Source: Methanobacteriota archaeon
GTDB taxonomy: Archaea > Thermoplasmatota > Poseidoniia > Poseidoniales > Thalassarchaeaceae
Length of the DNA stretch: 36,771 nt
Reading direction: 5' to 3'
Assembly: GCA_002725315.1 (NCBI GenBank)
Contig: PBOL01000039.1
Coordinates: forward strand, 1-36,771
This document shows positions 1-8,464 of this stretch, one piece after another. The notes below the pieces were generated by a model that saw nothing but the letters and a program-made list of their open reading frames with translations, was not told where the DNA came from and made no database searches. Positions within the stretch are counted from its first letter, which is position 1; every line of letters starts with the position of its first letter. The position numbers were made by a program, and so were the translations under genes.

Positions 1-782
1 CTTGGCATGGCAACGTGTACCAAGTCGCAGCCACTCCTCGCTGCTGCTAGGCCGGATAGGATGGGAGCCCCATGGTAAGGGCCTCCCCCGATAACTAGGA
101 GTCTGCCGCGGTCTCCCTTCCTTGCACCCTTGTCAATGGGCGGGTATCTGGTTGAGTCGCCCCTTCCGCAGTTCTGCACCTCTTCTGGCCATGGAAGGCC
201 CGACACCGAAATTTCCCCGCATTCGGAAGACCCCATTCCTTCCTTCAGAGAGTGGAAAGTTAGCGTCTTGTCCGCCACCAGACAGTCCGGGCCACCAAGT
301 CCAGTGGGGATGTCGCAAGCAAGGATTGGCTTCCCCTGGGAACTTGCCCACTCTGCGATTTCCGAGATGGGTTGTCTGAGGGATGAGCCCGGGCCCCCTC
401 CCCCTGCACCGAGTAGGCAATCCACGATCAGGGACCAATCGCCCTCTGGCACGGACGGCCACACATGGATTCCAACCGACTCGCTCGCTAGTCTCCGGGC
501 TTCCGAAGAGGCCTCAGACTTGGAATGGAGGTGGCTTGCTACAACGGCAGTCCTTCCAGAAAGTGAGTCGGAGCGGCAAGCGACGAAGCCGTCTCCGCCA
601 TTGTTTCCCGGGCCGCACAGGAACAGTACCCCTCCGCTTGGGTACATTGCAGATGCTTCTGCGGCAAGGCTATCGCCGGCGGCCTGCATTAGCTCGGACT
701 CCCCGATTCCCAAACTGAGGGCGTTGTCGTCGAAGACCGCGACCTCTTCCCAATGCATGGACCAGCGAGAGCGCCCCTTCAT
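1..782 (-). CDS. nnr: Bifunctional NAD(P)H-hydrate epimerase / dehydratase (C-terminus cut by window edge)
   Basis: Repairs hydrated NADH/NADPH (NADHX, NADPHX): the N-terminal YjeF domain epimerises the R/S hydrates and the C-terminal ribokinase-fold domain dehydrates the S form using ADP or ATP. About 260 residues are visible. They start MKGRSRWSMHWEE, contain the epimerase signature GPGNNGGDGFVACR near residues 57-70, and reach the start of the dehydratase domain (KGDRGRLLVIGGGPYHGAP). The reading frame stays open to position 1, so the gene continues outside the window. The ATG at 782 lies 14 bases after the stop of the symporter gene and is preceded by GGTGATC, a good ribosome binding site, so it is probably the last visible member of a peptidase-symporter-nnr operon. 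The longer open frames on the opposite strand here are shadows. The family call is secure; the missing C-terminal half cannot be checked. Confidence 0.9.
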   Translation of the reverse strand, partial: MKGRSRWSMHWEEVAVFDDNALSLGIGESELMQAAGDSLAAEASAMYPSGGVLFLCGPGNNGGDGFVACRSDSLSGRTAVVASHLHSKSEASSEARRLASESVGIHVWPSVPEGDWSLIVDCLLGAGGGGPGSSLRQPISEIAEWASSQGKPILACDIPTGLGGPDCLVADKTLTFHSLKEGMGSSECGEISVSGLPWPEEVQNCGRGDSTRYPPIDKGARKGDRGRLLVIGGGPYHGAPILSGLAAARSGCDLVHVAMP

Positions 783-796
783 GATCACCAACGTAC

Positions 797-2542
797 CTAG
801 GCGATCTCCGCTTCGATGGCTGTCCCGGTTCTCTTGCTTCCATCGCCATAGCCATCGTCCCACAGTCCATCCGGGATCTCTTCGCCTGCGATGAGTACGA
901 ACGGGTCATGTCCACCTGGTAGCATGTCGATTGGTACGTCGGCACCCTCCGGGACGTTCCTGAACACCGGCCTGGAAACCAGTAGCTTGTTGAAGCCGAT
1001 GAACAGTGACGCAGTAACCCCCCAGAAAAGCAGGATGATCGAAATTCCGTGTGGATTGGCAGGATTCCAAGGGTCGTCAACGTTGGCTAGCAAGTCTACG
1101 AAGTATGATAGCATCAGGACGGCGAACATTATCGGGAAGCCGAGGTACATCACAATGTCCCACCACCTCCCTATCCACCAGTCATTGTCCCCAGTATTGA
1201 TGAAGTCGTCACGGAATGCGGAGACTCCGTGGTCGAGGTATTCCCTGAAGTCAAAGCCCTCCACTCCGTTCTCTTCCTGCCAGAACTTGTACCTAGACCA
1301 ACCGTAGTTCCAAATCGTGTACGCCATGAACAGCCCGCTGAACATCAGACCGTATCCCCAAATATGATCCTGAACCTCCAGGAACTGCGGGAAGCGCACT
1401 CCAGTGGTTGGATCCATCTTGATCCAAAGGACCGCGCTAGGGAGTCCGAATAGGAAAATCGCAAATCCGGTTAGTGCCACTGACCTCGATCTCTCGAATC
1501 CATGGTCGACGAAGTTCCTTACGCACAGTTCCACGGTTGAAATCATCGAGGTTAGGGCGGCGAAAGATAGGGCCAGGAAGAAGACCGCGACCATAACGAG
1601 CTGTACAACCGGGCCTCCGGGAGCCTGTGCGAAAACCTCTGGCAGCACTAGGAAGGTGATGGCTGAGCTTCCTCCACTAACAGCCCCTAGGGGATCGGCT
1701 GAGACGGAGAAGACCGCCATCATTACCGTTAGGCCAGCGATGATGCTGATGCTGTTGTTTGCCAAGCACATGGTCGCCGCGTTCAGCGTGGTGTCCTCGT
1801 CCTTTCGCATGTAGACCGAGTAAGTGATTGCCATGCCCATACCGGCGGAGCATGACCATGCCGACTGGGAAAGGCCGTTAATCCACGTCTCTGGTTGAAC
1901 AAGGTACTCGGGTTGGATGCTGAACATGTAGATGAAGCCGTCAAGCGAACCGTCCTTCACGTCCATCACAAATGCTAGGAAGAGTGCAGTGAACAGTAGG
2001 ACGAAAAGCGATGTCATCAGCGTAACGTTTGCCTTCTCTATCGCCTTTGCTCCGCCCCAGATGGCTGCCAGAGTGATCAGTACTGTGATCCATTGGAAGA
2101 AGATAACCTGCATCGGGTTCTCTAGGAACGTGTTCCACACCTCGATTGTGTCAACACCCTCAGCAAGGCCCCCTCTGATTGCAATTTGGAAGTAGTTCAG
2201 ACACCACCCGGTTACCACTGCGTAGTAGAAACCGATTGCTACGTTTATCCAAGCAGTCCATAGCCCCATCCAAGCGAACCTCCTTCCTGCGAAGATTCGG
2301 AATGTGCCAACGGTGCCCACTCGACTCCTCTTCCCAAGAGCGAACTCTGCGATAATCAGAGGAACAGACCACAAGAAGAGGAAGATTAGCCAAGGAATGA
2401 GGAAGGACCCCCCTCCATTTGCACCGACCATCCTTGGGAACCGCCAAATGTTACCCGTTCCGATTGCCGCCCCTATGGTTGCAAATATTAGCCCCAGGCG
2501 TCCACTGAACTGATCGCTTGACTGCTCTGAACCGGATTCCAT
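797..2542 (-). CDS. Sodium-dependent neurotransmitter/amino-acid symporter (NSS family)
   Basis: Predicted inner membrane transporter coupling Na+ to uptake of an amino acid or related amine. The 581 residues contain the NSS signature at the N-terminus: the unwound first helix GAAIGTGNIWRFPRM, which supplies sodium and substrate ligands, followed by GANGGGSFLIPW. About twelve hydrophobic helices follow, and there is a longer soluble segment near residues 425-460. The C-terminal tail of roughly 70 residues is hydrophilic. The start ATG at 2542 follows GAGGCGATAGG, a variant of the GAGGTGAT site seen elsewhere in this window. The gene begins 9 bases after the stop of the secreted carboxypeptidase and ends 14 bases before nnr. 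The order suggests that amino acids released outside the cell by the peptidase are taken up by this carrier, which is an inference from neighbourhood. Substrate cannot be told from sequence alone. Confidence 0.9.
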   Translation of the reverse strand: MESGSEQSSDQFSGRLGLIFATIGAAIGTGNIWRFPRMVGANGGGSFLIPWLIFLFLWSVPLIIAEFALGKRSRVGTVGTFRIFAGRRFAWMGLWTAWINVAIGFYYAVVTGWCLNYFQIAIRGGLAEGVDTIEVWNTFLENPMQVIFFQWITVLITLAAIWGGAKAIEKANVTLMTSLFVLLFTALFLAFVMDVKDGSLDGFIYMFSIQPEYLVQPETWINGLSQSAWSCSAGMGMAITYSVYMRKDEDTTLNAATMCLANNSISIIAGLTVMMAVFSVSADPLGAVSGGSSAITFLVLPEVFAQAPGGPVVQLVMVAVFFLALSFAALTSMISTVELCVRNFVDHGFERSRSVALTGFAIFLFGLPSAVLWIKMDPTTGVRFPQFLEVQDHIWGYGLMFSGLFMAYTIWNYGWSRYKFWQEENGVEGFDFREYLDHGVSAFRDDFINTGDNDWWIGRWWDIVMYLGFPIMFAVLMLSYFVDLLANVDDPWNPANPHGISIILLFWGVTASLFIGFNKLLVSRPVFRNVPEGADVPIDMLPGGHDPFVLIAGEEIPDGLWDDGYGDGSKRTGTAIEAEIA

Positions 2543-2551
2543 CCTATCGCC

Positions 2552-4753
2552 TCAATTGCTCTTCCCGGGATTTTTCGGGGTGGGTTGCGGTTCATCTTCA
2601 ATCGGCATGCCAAGAACTCTGTCATCCTCTGAGAACATCTCCCTGAGGGAGAAGCCCAGACCTCCCCAAACGAAGCTAGCAATCACCAGAAACATCAGGA
2701 TGCTCAGAATTGCGTCCCCGAACCCTGCCCTGTAAGGAATTGACAACTCGTAGTAGTTTCCGCCCTCGTCAACGTTTGGATAGATGAACGGGAAAGCCCC
2801 GTTGGTAGTACCCAACATTGCCTTGTACTGGATTTTACCCACCGAGGTGTCTGGAAGCGGGACGTGGGCCTCGATCTGGGTTCCATTGGATCCATCCCTA
2901 AGAGAGCAATGGACGTTCGACTCGGGCTCGATGAATGGGGTCCTAGACCAAGGGACGTTCGACCACTCAGTTGGCCCGAAGTCGTCCTGCTGCCTTGTTG
3001 GCTCAACGAACCTCCACATCAGATGTGTCATGTTTATGTCTGTTGAGTAGGGGAATGTCACGTCTAGGCAGAAGCCTATCGGAATGTCTCCCTCGGATGG
3101 GACTGTGACGTTGTCGGGTCCCGATAGCCACTGCCGCGCCGTGGTGTTCTCGATTCCCACTATAGCCCGGTATCTTGGGTCGTCAGCTATCTCAGTCATG
3201 TAGAAGGCGATGCCGACATTCCTCACTGCAATATGGGCAATGTCCTCCGGGAGCTCGTGGAATGCGTTGCCTATCTCTATCGTGTAGCAATAGGAGTTGT
3301 GAACGCCGTAGTGCCAGTCGCAGAAATCTCCAGTGGTCGGGTATAGCTCCGATGACTGCATCGGGGCGTAATCTGTCATCTGGCCCATTACCTGGCCGTG
3401 GTACACGAGATACTCGTCATCCGGGGAGTAGCAGTTGGTGCAATGGCCCCAGGGCCAGAGAACCAGCTCAGAGAAGGAGTGCCATGTGAGGGTGGTCTTG
3501 AATTCTGAGGCTCCGTCCCCATCGTCGTCGTTCATCTCCGTCATGTCTTGGATGAACTTGGTCTCTGGTTCGCTGTTTCCCCCCATCCAGTCCTCGTCAA
3601 TCAGTTGGTCGGCATCATCGTCCTTTCCGTCGACGTGATCCTCGTTGAGTCTCCCGTCTCCGTCCTGATCCACTGTGTCAACTGGACCGTTGTACACGTC
3701 GTTATTGGGACCCCCTGCATAGCACATTCCCGGGAAAAGGGGCCCGGTTGCCCCAAGGGGAGCCCCCCACTCGAACTGGTAGTTGCGATTTAGATCGACT
3801 CCGTCGCAGCCCTCGTCTACTTCTTCGTCGATGTCGGGCAACGGGGTCACACCGGTTACGGTGTTGTCTCTGAGATTCTTCCTCCAGCCAGAAGTCCTGC
3901 AGTTCTCCCAAGCAGTCGGTCCGCAGAACTCCTCCCTGTCATACCTGTTACCATCGACGTTCAGCATTGGAATTAGGTAAATCTCCCTTGTGTTCACCAT
4001 ATCGGTGATGAACTGCTCTGAGAAGTCCTCGTCTACACCTAGGTCTCCTGGACCACATGGGTTTCCATCTCCGTTGCTGTCCTGGTTTGATGAGTTGAGG
4101 AGTGCGCAGTCCCCATCGTCGTCTATGCCGTTCCATGGGTCCTCATCGATCAACCCATCGCCATCGTTGTCAACTCCCGCCATTCCGTAGTAATGGGCTA
4201 CTATCTCAAGGAAGAACATCGGAACCTCGTAGGACATCCACTCCCTAGCATGGTGGTTGCCTACCAACATCACGTCGGGCCTGTCTGCGTAGTTTCCACA
4301 GTCACCTACGAAAACGTTGCAGTCTCCTCCTGAGGCATCCTTGGTGATCTTGATCCAGGGACTCCTATGGTTGTAGTACCATCCTTCGTAGTCAGTGGCC
4401 TTCATTTCGTCTCCCCGAGCGTTCAATCCCCCGATTAGCCCCTCATGGAAGGTCATGAATTCAGAATTCCTGTCTGCTAAGAACTGCATCCTGTTCTTCA
4501 TCGTGAAGTAGTCGTGGTACTCTCTGAACTGAGCCTTGCTGTCACCCCCCCATGGGAAGTTCTGGAAGACGTAGTCTTCTGACCATATATCGCCGGGGGC
4601 CAGTCCTTCCTCGGCCTCCTGGGCCTCGCTAACTGGAGCAAGTGCGATGGGAGAAAGAAATGAAAGTAGCATGGGCAGGAGCATCGCAACCACCGGGATT
4701 CGGGCATCGGAACGATGAGAGATGAAGGGTTTGGGGGAGGCCTCAGGGGACAT
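2552..4753 (-). CDS. Secreted, membrane-anchored M14 zinc carboxypeptidase with calcium-type loops
   Basis: Predicted extracellular metallocarboxypeptidase that removes C-terminal residues from peptides. Residues 19-45 form a signal peptide. Zinc ligands are visible as His168 and Glu171 (NHHAREW) and His425 (TWHSFSE). The substrate-binding DLNRNY lies near 320, and the likely catalytic glutamate is Glu493 (YTIEIG). A hydrophobic segment around 680-700 near the C-terminus should anchor the protein, leaving a short cytoplasmic tail. The catalytic domain is interrupted by acidic insertions with DxDGDG patterns (about 195-206, 210-217, 225-230, 363-372, 376-388, 409-414) that resemble thrombospondin type 3 or dockerin-like calcium loops. 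At 733 residues it is well above the roughly 300 of a bare M14 domain. It heads a run with the symporter and nnr. I saw no clear ribosome site at this start, so the transcript may be leaderless. Confidence 0.9.
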   Translation of the reverse strand: MSPEASPKPFISHRSDARIPVVAMLLPMLLSFLSPIALAPVSEAQEAEEGLAPGDIWSEDYVFQNFPWGGDSKAQFREYHDYFTMKNRMQFLADRNSEFMTFHEGLIGGLNARGDEMKATDYEGWYYNHRSPWIKITKDASGGDCNVFVGDCGNYADRPDVMLVGNHHAREWMSYEVPMFFLEIVAHYYGMAGVDNDGDGLIDEDPWNGIDDDGDCALLNSSNQDSNGDGNPCGPGDLGVDEDFSEQFITDMVNTREIYLIPMLNVDGNRYDREEFCGPTAWENCRTSGWRKNLRDNTVTGVTPLPDIDEEVDEGCDGVDLNRNYQFEWGAPLGATGPLFPGMCYAGGPNNDVYNGPVDTVDQDGDGRLNEDHVDGKDDDADQLIDEDWMGGNSEPETKFIQDMTEMNDDDGDGASEFKTTLTWHSFSELVLWPWGHCTNCYSPDDEYLVYHGQVMGQMTDYAPMQSSELYPTTGDFCDWHYGVHNSYCYTIEIGNAFHELPEDIAHIAVRNVGIAFYMTEIADDPRYRAIVGIENTTARQWLSGPDNVTVPSEGDIPIGFCLDVTFPYSTDINMTHLMWRFVEPTRQQDDFGPTEWSNVPWSRTPFIEPESNVHCSLRDGSNGTQIEAHVPLPDTSVGKIQYKAMLGTTNGAFPFIYPNVDEGGNYYELSIPYRAGFGDAILSILMFLVIASFVWGGLGFSLREMFSEDDRVLGMPIEDEPQPTPKNPGKSN

Positions 4754-4800
4754 GTGGATGGATTAGCGGGTCGACAGTCTGTATTGAATCGCTCGGAGTT

Positions 4801-4815
4801 CGGTCCGTAGGACCG
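4801..4815. promoter_or_regulatory. Perfect 6+6 inverted repeat in the divergent carboxypeptidase/mscS intergenic region
   Basis: CGGTCC and GGACCG flank the 3-base spacer GTA. The site lies in the short gap between two divergent genes and just upstream of both candidate mscS starts (TTG 4825, ATG 4852). It could be an operator for a dimeric regulator or a small hairpin in a leader. No regulator is identified, so the role is only suggested by placement. Confidence 0.3.
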
Positions 4816-4851
4816 TTTGACTTTTTGAGCAATGCCTTCTCGGAAGGAGCA

Positions 4852-5949
4852 ATGGTCGTAGCATCAATTGTGAATGATTCGTTTAGTGGAGATGAGCTGG
4901 CTTACGACTTCTCTGGAGGGGGTATTGCATGGTTTTTGATTCTTGTATTAGGTAGTGTGATCGCTGGATTCCTATCGAGAAAAGTGGTTTTCCCCCGTCT
5001 GATGGATTTACTGTCAAAGACGGATAGGATTGATGGAAAGACCCTCTTTGCACCCAGGTCTCTGGGATGGATGATCGGGCTTCTTGTGATGTGGCAAGCG
5101 GTTGATTGGCAATTGGCAAATATAGAGATTGGAGAGGGCGAGTACCTCTGGAATACAGGATTGATGGGGGATTTTGGCGCAATTTGTAGGGCGGGTTTCG
5201 TTATCCTGATGCTTCTAGCAGCCTACAGACTGGTCGATTATCTGGATGCATTCATCGTTGTGGAAGGCGATAATATCGCTGCTAGAAGATCCCTTGCTAG
5301 CGTCGCGGAAGCAATAGGGAGGCTTGCAGTAGTTGTAGTGGGGGCCTTCGTGATTGCAGGTCTGATTGGCTTGAACCTTAATGGGTTAATTGCCGGACTA
5401 GGTATTACCGGCCTTGCACTGGCTCTGGCAGCCAAGGATTCAGTGGCCAATATCTTTGGCGCGATTTCCATCATCATTGACCAACCTTTCAACGTAGGAG
5501 ACTGGATAATCGTCGATGGAGTAGAAGGCGAGGTGATCACAATTGGTCTGAGGACCACAATGATTAGAACAGGAAATGACACTATTGTCACGATGCCGAA
5601 CTCTAACATAACCAACTCAGCCGTGGAGAACTTCACTATGAGGAGGTTTAGGAGGATCAGGCCTTCCTTCGATTTCGAAGAGGACAGTGACGAAGGGGGC
5701 CTGAAGAAGTTCTGCGAGGCCCTCCTTGAACAGGTTCTAGCGGACCCAAGAGCGACAAAACCAGATGATTCATGGGTCAGAATAACGGATAGCCTTCCTT
5801 CGAAGATTACCGTATCTTGTAACTTCTATTGCGAGTCCAGTGCGAGGATTCAGAGGGAGCTCACGGAGGACATTCTCCTAATGGGCAGAGCAAGGGGGGC
5901 TGAATGCAACCTGAGTTTCCACGAGCCACGACAAAGGCGCCAACTCTAG
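4852..5949 (+). CDS. Small-conductance mechanosensitive ion channel (MscS family)
   Basis: Tension-gated membrane channel that releases solutes when osmolarity drops. Several hydrophobic helices occupy the first half. The pore-lining third helix is recognisable by its small-residue pattern (GLIAGLGITGLALALAAKDS) and leads into the conserved beta domain IDQPFNVGDWIIVDGVEGEV and the MPNSNITNSAVENF stretch. The C-terminal part matches the cytoplasmic cage domain. A TTG at 4825 would give 374 residues, but I prefer the ATG at 4852 (365 residues) because GGAAGGAG lies a few bases upstream of it. It is divergent from the carboxypeptidase gene. The phosphoglycerate mutase gene follows after 10 bases, so the two are probably co-transcribed. 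Which ions pass is unknown. Confidence 0.9.
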   Translation: MVVASIVNDSFSGDELAYDFSGGGIAWFLILVLGSVIAGFLSRKVVFPRLMDLLSKTDRIDGKTLFAPRSLGWMIGLLVMWQAVDWQLANIEIGEGEYLWNTGLMGDFGAICRAGFVILMLLAAYRLVDYLDAFIVVEGDNIAARRSLASVAEAIGRLAVVVVGAFVIAGLIGLNLNGLIAGLGITGLALALAAKDSVANIFGAISIIIDQPFNVGDWIIVDGVEGEVITIGLRTTMIRTGNDTIVTMPNSNITNSAVENFTMRRFRRIRPSFDFEEDSDEGGLKKFCEALLEQVLADPRATKPDDSWVRITDSLPSKITVSCNFYCESSARIQRELTEDILLMGRARGAECNLSFHEPRQRRQL

Positions 5950-5959
5950 GTGGGGCTGA

Positions 5960-6559
5960 ATGGCGGATCTCATTCTTATTCGTCACGGACAGTCGATTTG
6001 GAACGCAGCCAACCGCTTCACAGGGTGGACTGATGTCGACCTATCCGAGAAAGGAGTCCTAGAGGCAGAGCAGGCCGGACGGGACCTCAGCGAACGGAGG
6101 ATTGACGTCGTGCATACAAGCGATCTGATCAGGTCGCAGAGAACTGCTGATATCATCATGGAGCTAAACGAGTGCTCAGATGGGGCCGAAACTAGGCGTG
6201 ACTGGAGGCTTAATGAGAGAAACTACGGTTCTCTCCAAGGGCTAAACAAAGCAGAGACGGCCGAAAAGCACGGTGCTGAACAAGTGCAAATATGGAGGAG
6301 GTCATACGATGTCGCTCCGCCAGACGGAGAAAGCCTAGAGATGACCGCTAGAAGGACTATCCCGTACTTCATCGAGGAGATACTGCCTGATCTAGAGGCT
6401 GGCAAGAACGTCCTAGTCTCGGCACATGGAAACTCTCTGAGATCGATAGTCATGCACATTGAAGGAATTAGTGCAGAGGAAATAGTAAGTTTGGAAATTC
6501 CTACAGGAGTCCCTATGCCCTACATTTTTGAGGATGGGGAAATCAAGAGATCAGATTGA
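5960..6559 (+). CDS. gpmA: 2,3-bisphosphoglycerate-dependent phosphoglycerate mutase, short form
   Basis: Interconverts 3- and 2-phosphoglycerate in glycolysis and gluconeogenesis. The catalytic phosphohistidine is His9 in IRHGQS. Other dPGM marks are NRFTGWTDVDLSEKG, LNERNYGSLQGLNKAE, WRRSYDVAPP and SAHGNSLR with the second active-site histidine. It is 199 residues rather than about 230-250. The missing length is mainly the loop that normally follows the WRRSYD..PP motif, since here PPDGESL comes almost immediately. The ATG at 5960 follows GGTGGGGCTGA. The 3' end overlaps the convergent gene by 17 bases. Many archaea use the unrelated cofactor-independent enzyme, so presence of this form is informative. 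A broader phosphatase of the same superfamily is less likely given how well the dPGM-specific motifs match. Confidence 0.88.
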   Translation: MADLILIRHGQSIWNAANRFTGWTDVDLSEKGVLEAEQAGRDLSERRIDVVHTSDLIRSQRTADIIMELNECSDGAETRRDWRLNERNYGSLQGLNKAETAEKHGAEQVQIWRRSYDVAPPDGESLEMTARRTIPYFIEEILPDLEAGKNVLVSAHGNSLRSIVMHIEGISAEEIVSLEIPTGVPMPYIFEDGEIKRSD

Positions 6560-7790
6560 ATGGAATCTCTGGACGCGGAGATAGAGACCAGTAGAACCTC
6601 AATAGAATGTAGCTGCCTGAGATGAATAAGGCTGGGATTGCGAGTCCTTCGATTGAAGTAGGGACGTCTCGAATAATCGTGATGGCTCCCAATGCACCGA
6701 ACATCATCGATAGAGTTGCGAAAATACGACTGTTGAACATCTTCATCTGGTATTTCTTGACATAGCGGATTAGTCCGGTTGCTGGCTCGGGTGCCCCAGA
6801 TTGATCGGAAACCGCCTCCAACACATCGAGGAGGCATTGTTCGTATTCCCATATCGCCAGACCTCCACGATGCGTGTAGAAAACGCTGGCAGAGCACCAT
6901 TTCTCTGGTGCTCGGCTCATCCATCCCTGTATCATGGAGGTTCTGAGTTCTACTATGTCAAATTCAGAGTTAAGTTCGTGATGGAGGCGAGAAAGATCAT
7001 GCGAAATAGAGGCCAGATCCCTAATGGCCGGAAACTCGCAATCTGAGGGAACTAGTGCATCGGCCCTCCTAGGCCTCCGAATCCTAACCTTGCCCTCGAG
7101 GAAATCACTGAGTCTAACATCTCCAAGACTGAGCATGCACTCTGAATCCCTCGAATGGGGAGCACGCCAAATTAGGTCTGCCCTAAGTCTCTCTTCCATC
7201 ACCGATAGTCGTGCATTCCACCTTCTCGGATCAGGGGGGGTAGTGCGGGAATCCTTAACCTCTCTATGGTACAATGCTAGGGATTCGCCACAGGACCAAA
7301 GGAGTTGCTTTGTCAAATTTAGATCTCCGGATTTCATCGAGTCTGAAATCGTATTCCTTGAGTCCACGGCGTCTTCCATGGATTTCCACAGGATTGCCAC
7401 ATCGGTACCATTCCATGAGTAGCCGCCGCTGGGAGAAATCAGCGTCGAATCAGCCGAAGTCGATCTCTTTCTGATCAGCCCGTCGGATCCCCATGGTAGG
7501 AACTCGACGAGCCAGTCACAATCTCCTCTTATGACTGCTCTTGGGCCCCTTTCATCCTCGCTAAGAGAGGATACCTCGATAGACTCGGGGTTTGGAACGT
7601 CACCCCAACTAGTCAATTCAGATACTATCAATTCCCAGTCCGAAGGGCTAGAAAGAGATGCGGGCTCAATCATCTTACACGACAAACCGATTCCTGCGAA
7701 AGCAACACCCTTGAATCCGGCGGGTACCGGTTCGTTATTGTCAACCTCGGCCATTGCCGCAGGCCTCCACTTACCTTCCCATCCAGACAT
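6543..7790 (-). CDS. Uncharacterised membrane-anchored protein, possibly a degenerate APH-type kinase fold
   Basis: Not a family I recognise with certainty. The 415 residues form a soluble part (1 to about 350) and two hydrophobic helices (about 355-375 and 380-400). Three stretches resemble the layout of the aminoglycoside phosphotransferase/choline kinase fold: LLWSCGESLALYHREV near 163-178 (like the helix before the catalytic loop), SLGDVRLSDFLEGKVRI near 221-237 (like HGDxxxxN of the catalytic loop), and FPAIRDLASISHDL near 253-266 (like the region ending in DPxxDLA). The key Asn and the metal-binding Asp-Phe/Trp are not evident, so any such fold would be a pseudokinase. The first ATG at 7790 is used here; an ATG at 7754 is an alternative. 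The 3' end overlaps gpmA by 17 bases tail-to-tail. Confidence 0.6.
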   Translation of the reverse strand: MSGWEGKWRPAAMAEVDNNEPVPAGFKGVAFAGIGLSCKMIEPASLSSPSDWELIVSELTSWGDVPNPESIEVSSLSEDERGPRAVIRGDCDWLVEFLPWGSDGLIRKRSTSADSTLISPSGGYSWNGTDVAILWKSMEDAVDSRNTISDSMKSGDLNLTKQLLWSCGESLALYHREVKDSRTTPPDPRRWNARLSVMEERLRADLIWRAPHSRDSECMLSLGDVRLSDFLEGKVRIRRPRRADALVPSDCEFPAIRDLASISHDLSRLHHELNSEFDIVELRTSMIQGWMSRAPEKWCSASVFYTHRGGLAIWEYEQCLLDVLEAVSDQSGAPEPATGLIRYVKKYQMKMFNSRIFATLSMMFGALGAITIIRDVPTSIEGLAIPALFISGSYILLRFYWSLSPRPEIPFNLIS

Positions 7791-7871
7791 CTTGCGATTG
7801 GTAGGAAGAGGTGCAGGGCTTCATTCAATCGGTCTGCGAAGGCTTGAATCATAAATGCCCTAGCGAGGGGC

Positions 7872-8417
7872 GTGGAAGATGGCTCACCGGGACTGCCGCT
7901 TGCAGTGGACATGGATGGAACCCTGATACTAACCGACATGAGTTGGGTTAGCTTCAGGAGGGTCATAATTAGGAGGCCGTGGATGCTGCCGGGGATGATA
8001 CTCAAGGAATTCTCAGGGAGGAGGGCAGAGTGGAAGAGGGACCTAGCAGAGAGGCTGAATTTTTCCCCATCTGAGCTAGAGTACCATGCTGGTTTTCTCG
8101 ACTGGCTAACTGGCGAGCATGCCAAGGGAAGAGAGTTGGTTCTGGCTACTGCCTCGGACAGACTTGTTGCTGAACAAGTAGCTGGTCACGTTGGACTGTT
8201 CTCCGATGTAATGGCATCCGACATGTCATACAACCTCAGAGGAAGCAAGAAGGCAGAGGCCCTCGTTTCCAGATATGGGGAAGGAGGTTTCGCATATGCA
8301 GGAAACAGCAAGCACGACATAGACGTATGGAAGCATTCTGGAGAGGTGATAGTAGTGAATCCTGAAAGGGGCCTTCTAGCAAAGGTCGGAGACGATGCCG
8401 ACATAGTTTTCGAATAA
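7872..8417 (+). CDS. HAD-superfamily phosphatase of the UbiA-associated type
   Basis: Predicted phosphohydrolase. The nucleophile motif DMDGT (Asp13, Asp15) is near the N-terminus, motif II is LVLATASDR, and the C-terminal motif is FAYAGNSKHDIDVW, with GNS instead of the usual GDS. That exact pattern, and the stretch after the first motif (ILTDMSWVSFRRVI), are what I recall from the HAD domain found fused to UbiA prenyltransferases in bacteria. Here it stands alone. The start is a GTG preceded by GCGAGGGGC; an in-frame stop a little upstream rules out a longer form. The gene for a cis-prenyltransferase follows 47 bases downstream, so a role on a polyprenyl phosphate or related lipid intermediate is attractive, but it rests only on context. 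Confidence 0.8.
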   Translation: MEDGSPGLPLAVDMDGTLILTDMSWVSFRRVIIRRPWMLPGMILKEFSGRRAEWKRDLAERLNFSPSELEYHAGFLDWLTGEHAKGRELVLATASDRLVAEQVAGHVGLFSDVMASDMSYNLRGSKKAEALVSRYGEGGFAYAGNSKHDIDVWKHSGEVIVVNPERGLLAKVGDDADIVFE

Positions 8418-8464
8418 ATCGCGTCGACTCAGTTGTCATAACGTGTGAGTGCCCCGGAGACAAC

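Noticed and set aside
130-894. Plus-strand open frame of 254 codons at the left end
   Set aside because: The product is low-complexity (Ser/Pro/Arg-rich) with no recognisable domain, and the opposite strand reads a clear NAD(P)H-hydrate repair enzyme through the same bases and the 3' end of the symporter.
3500-4200. Apparent repeats of GATGATGG-type sequence inside the carboxypeptidase gene
   Set aside because: They reflect the DxDGDG protein loops; the spacing and flanks differ, so they are not a DNA repeat array or CRISPR.
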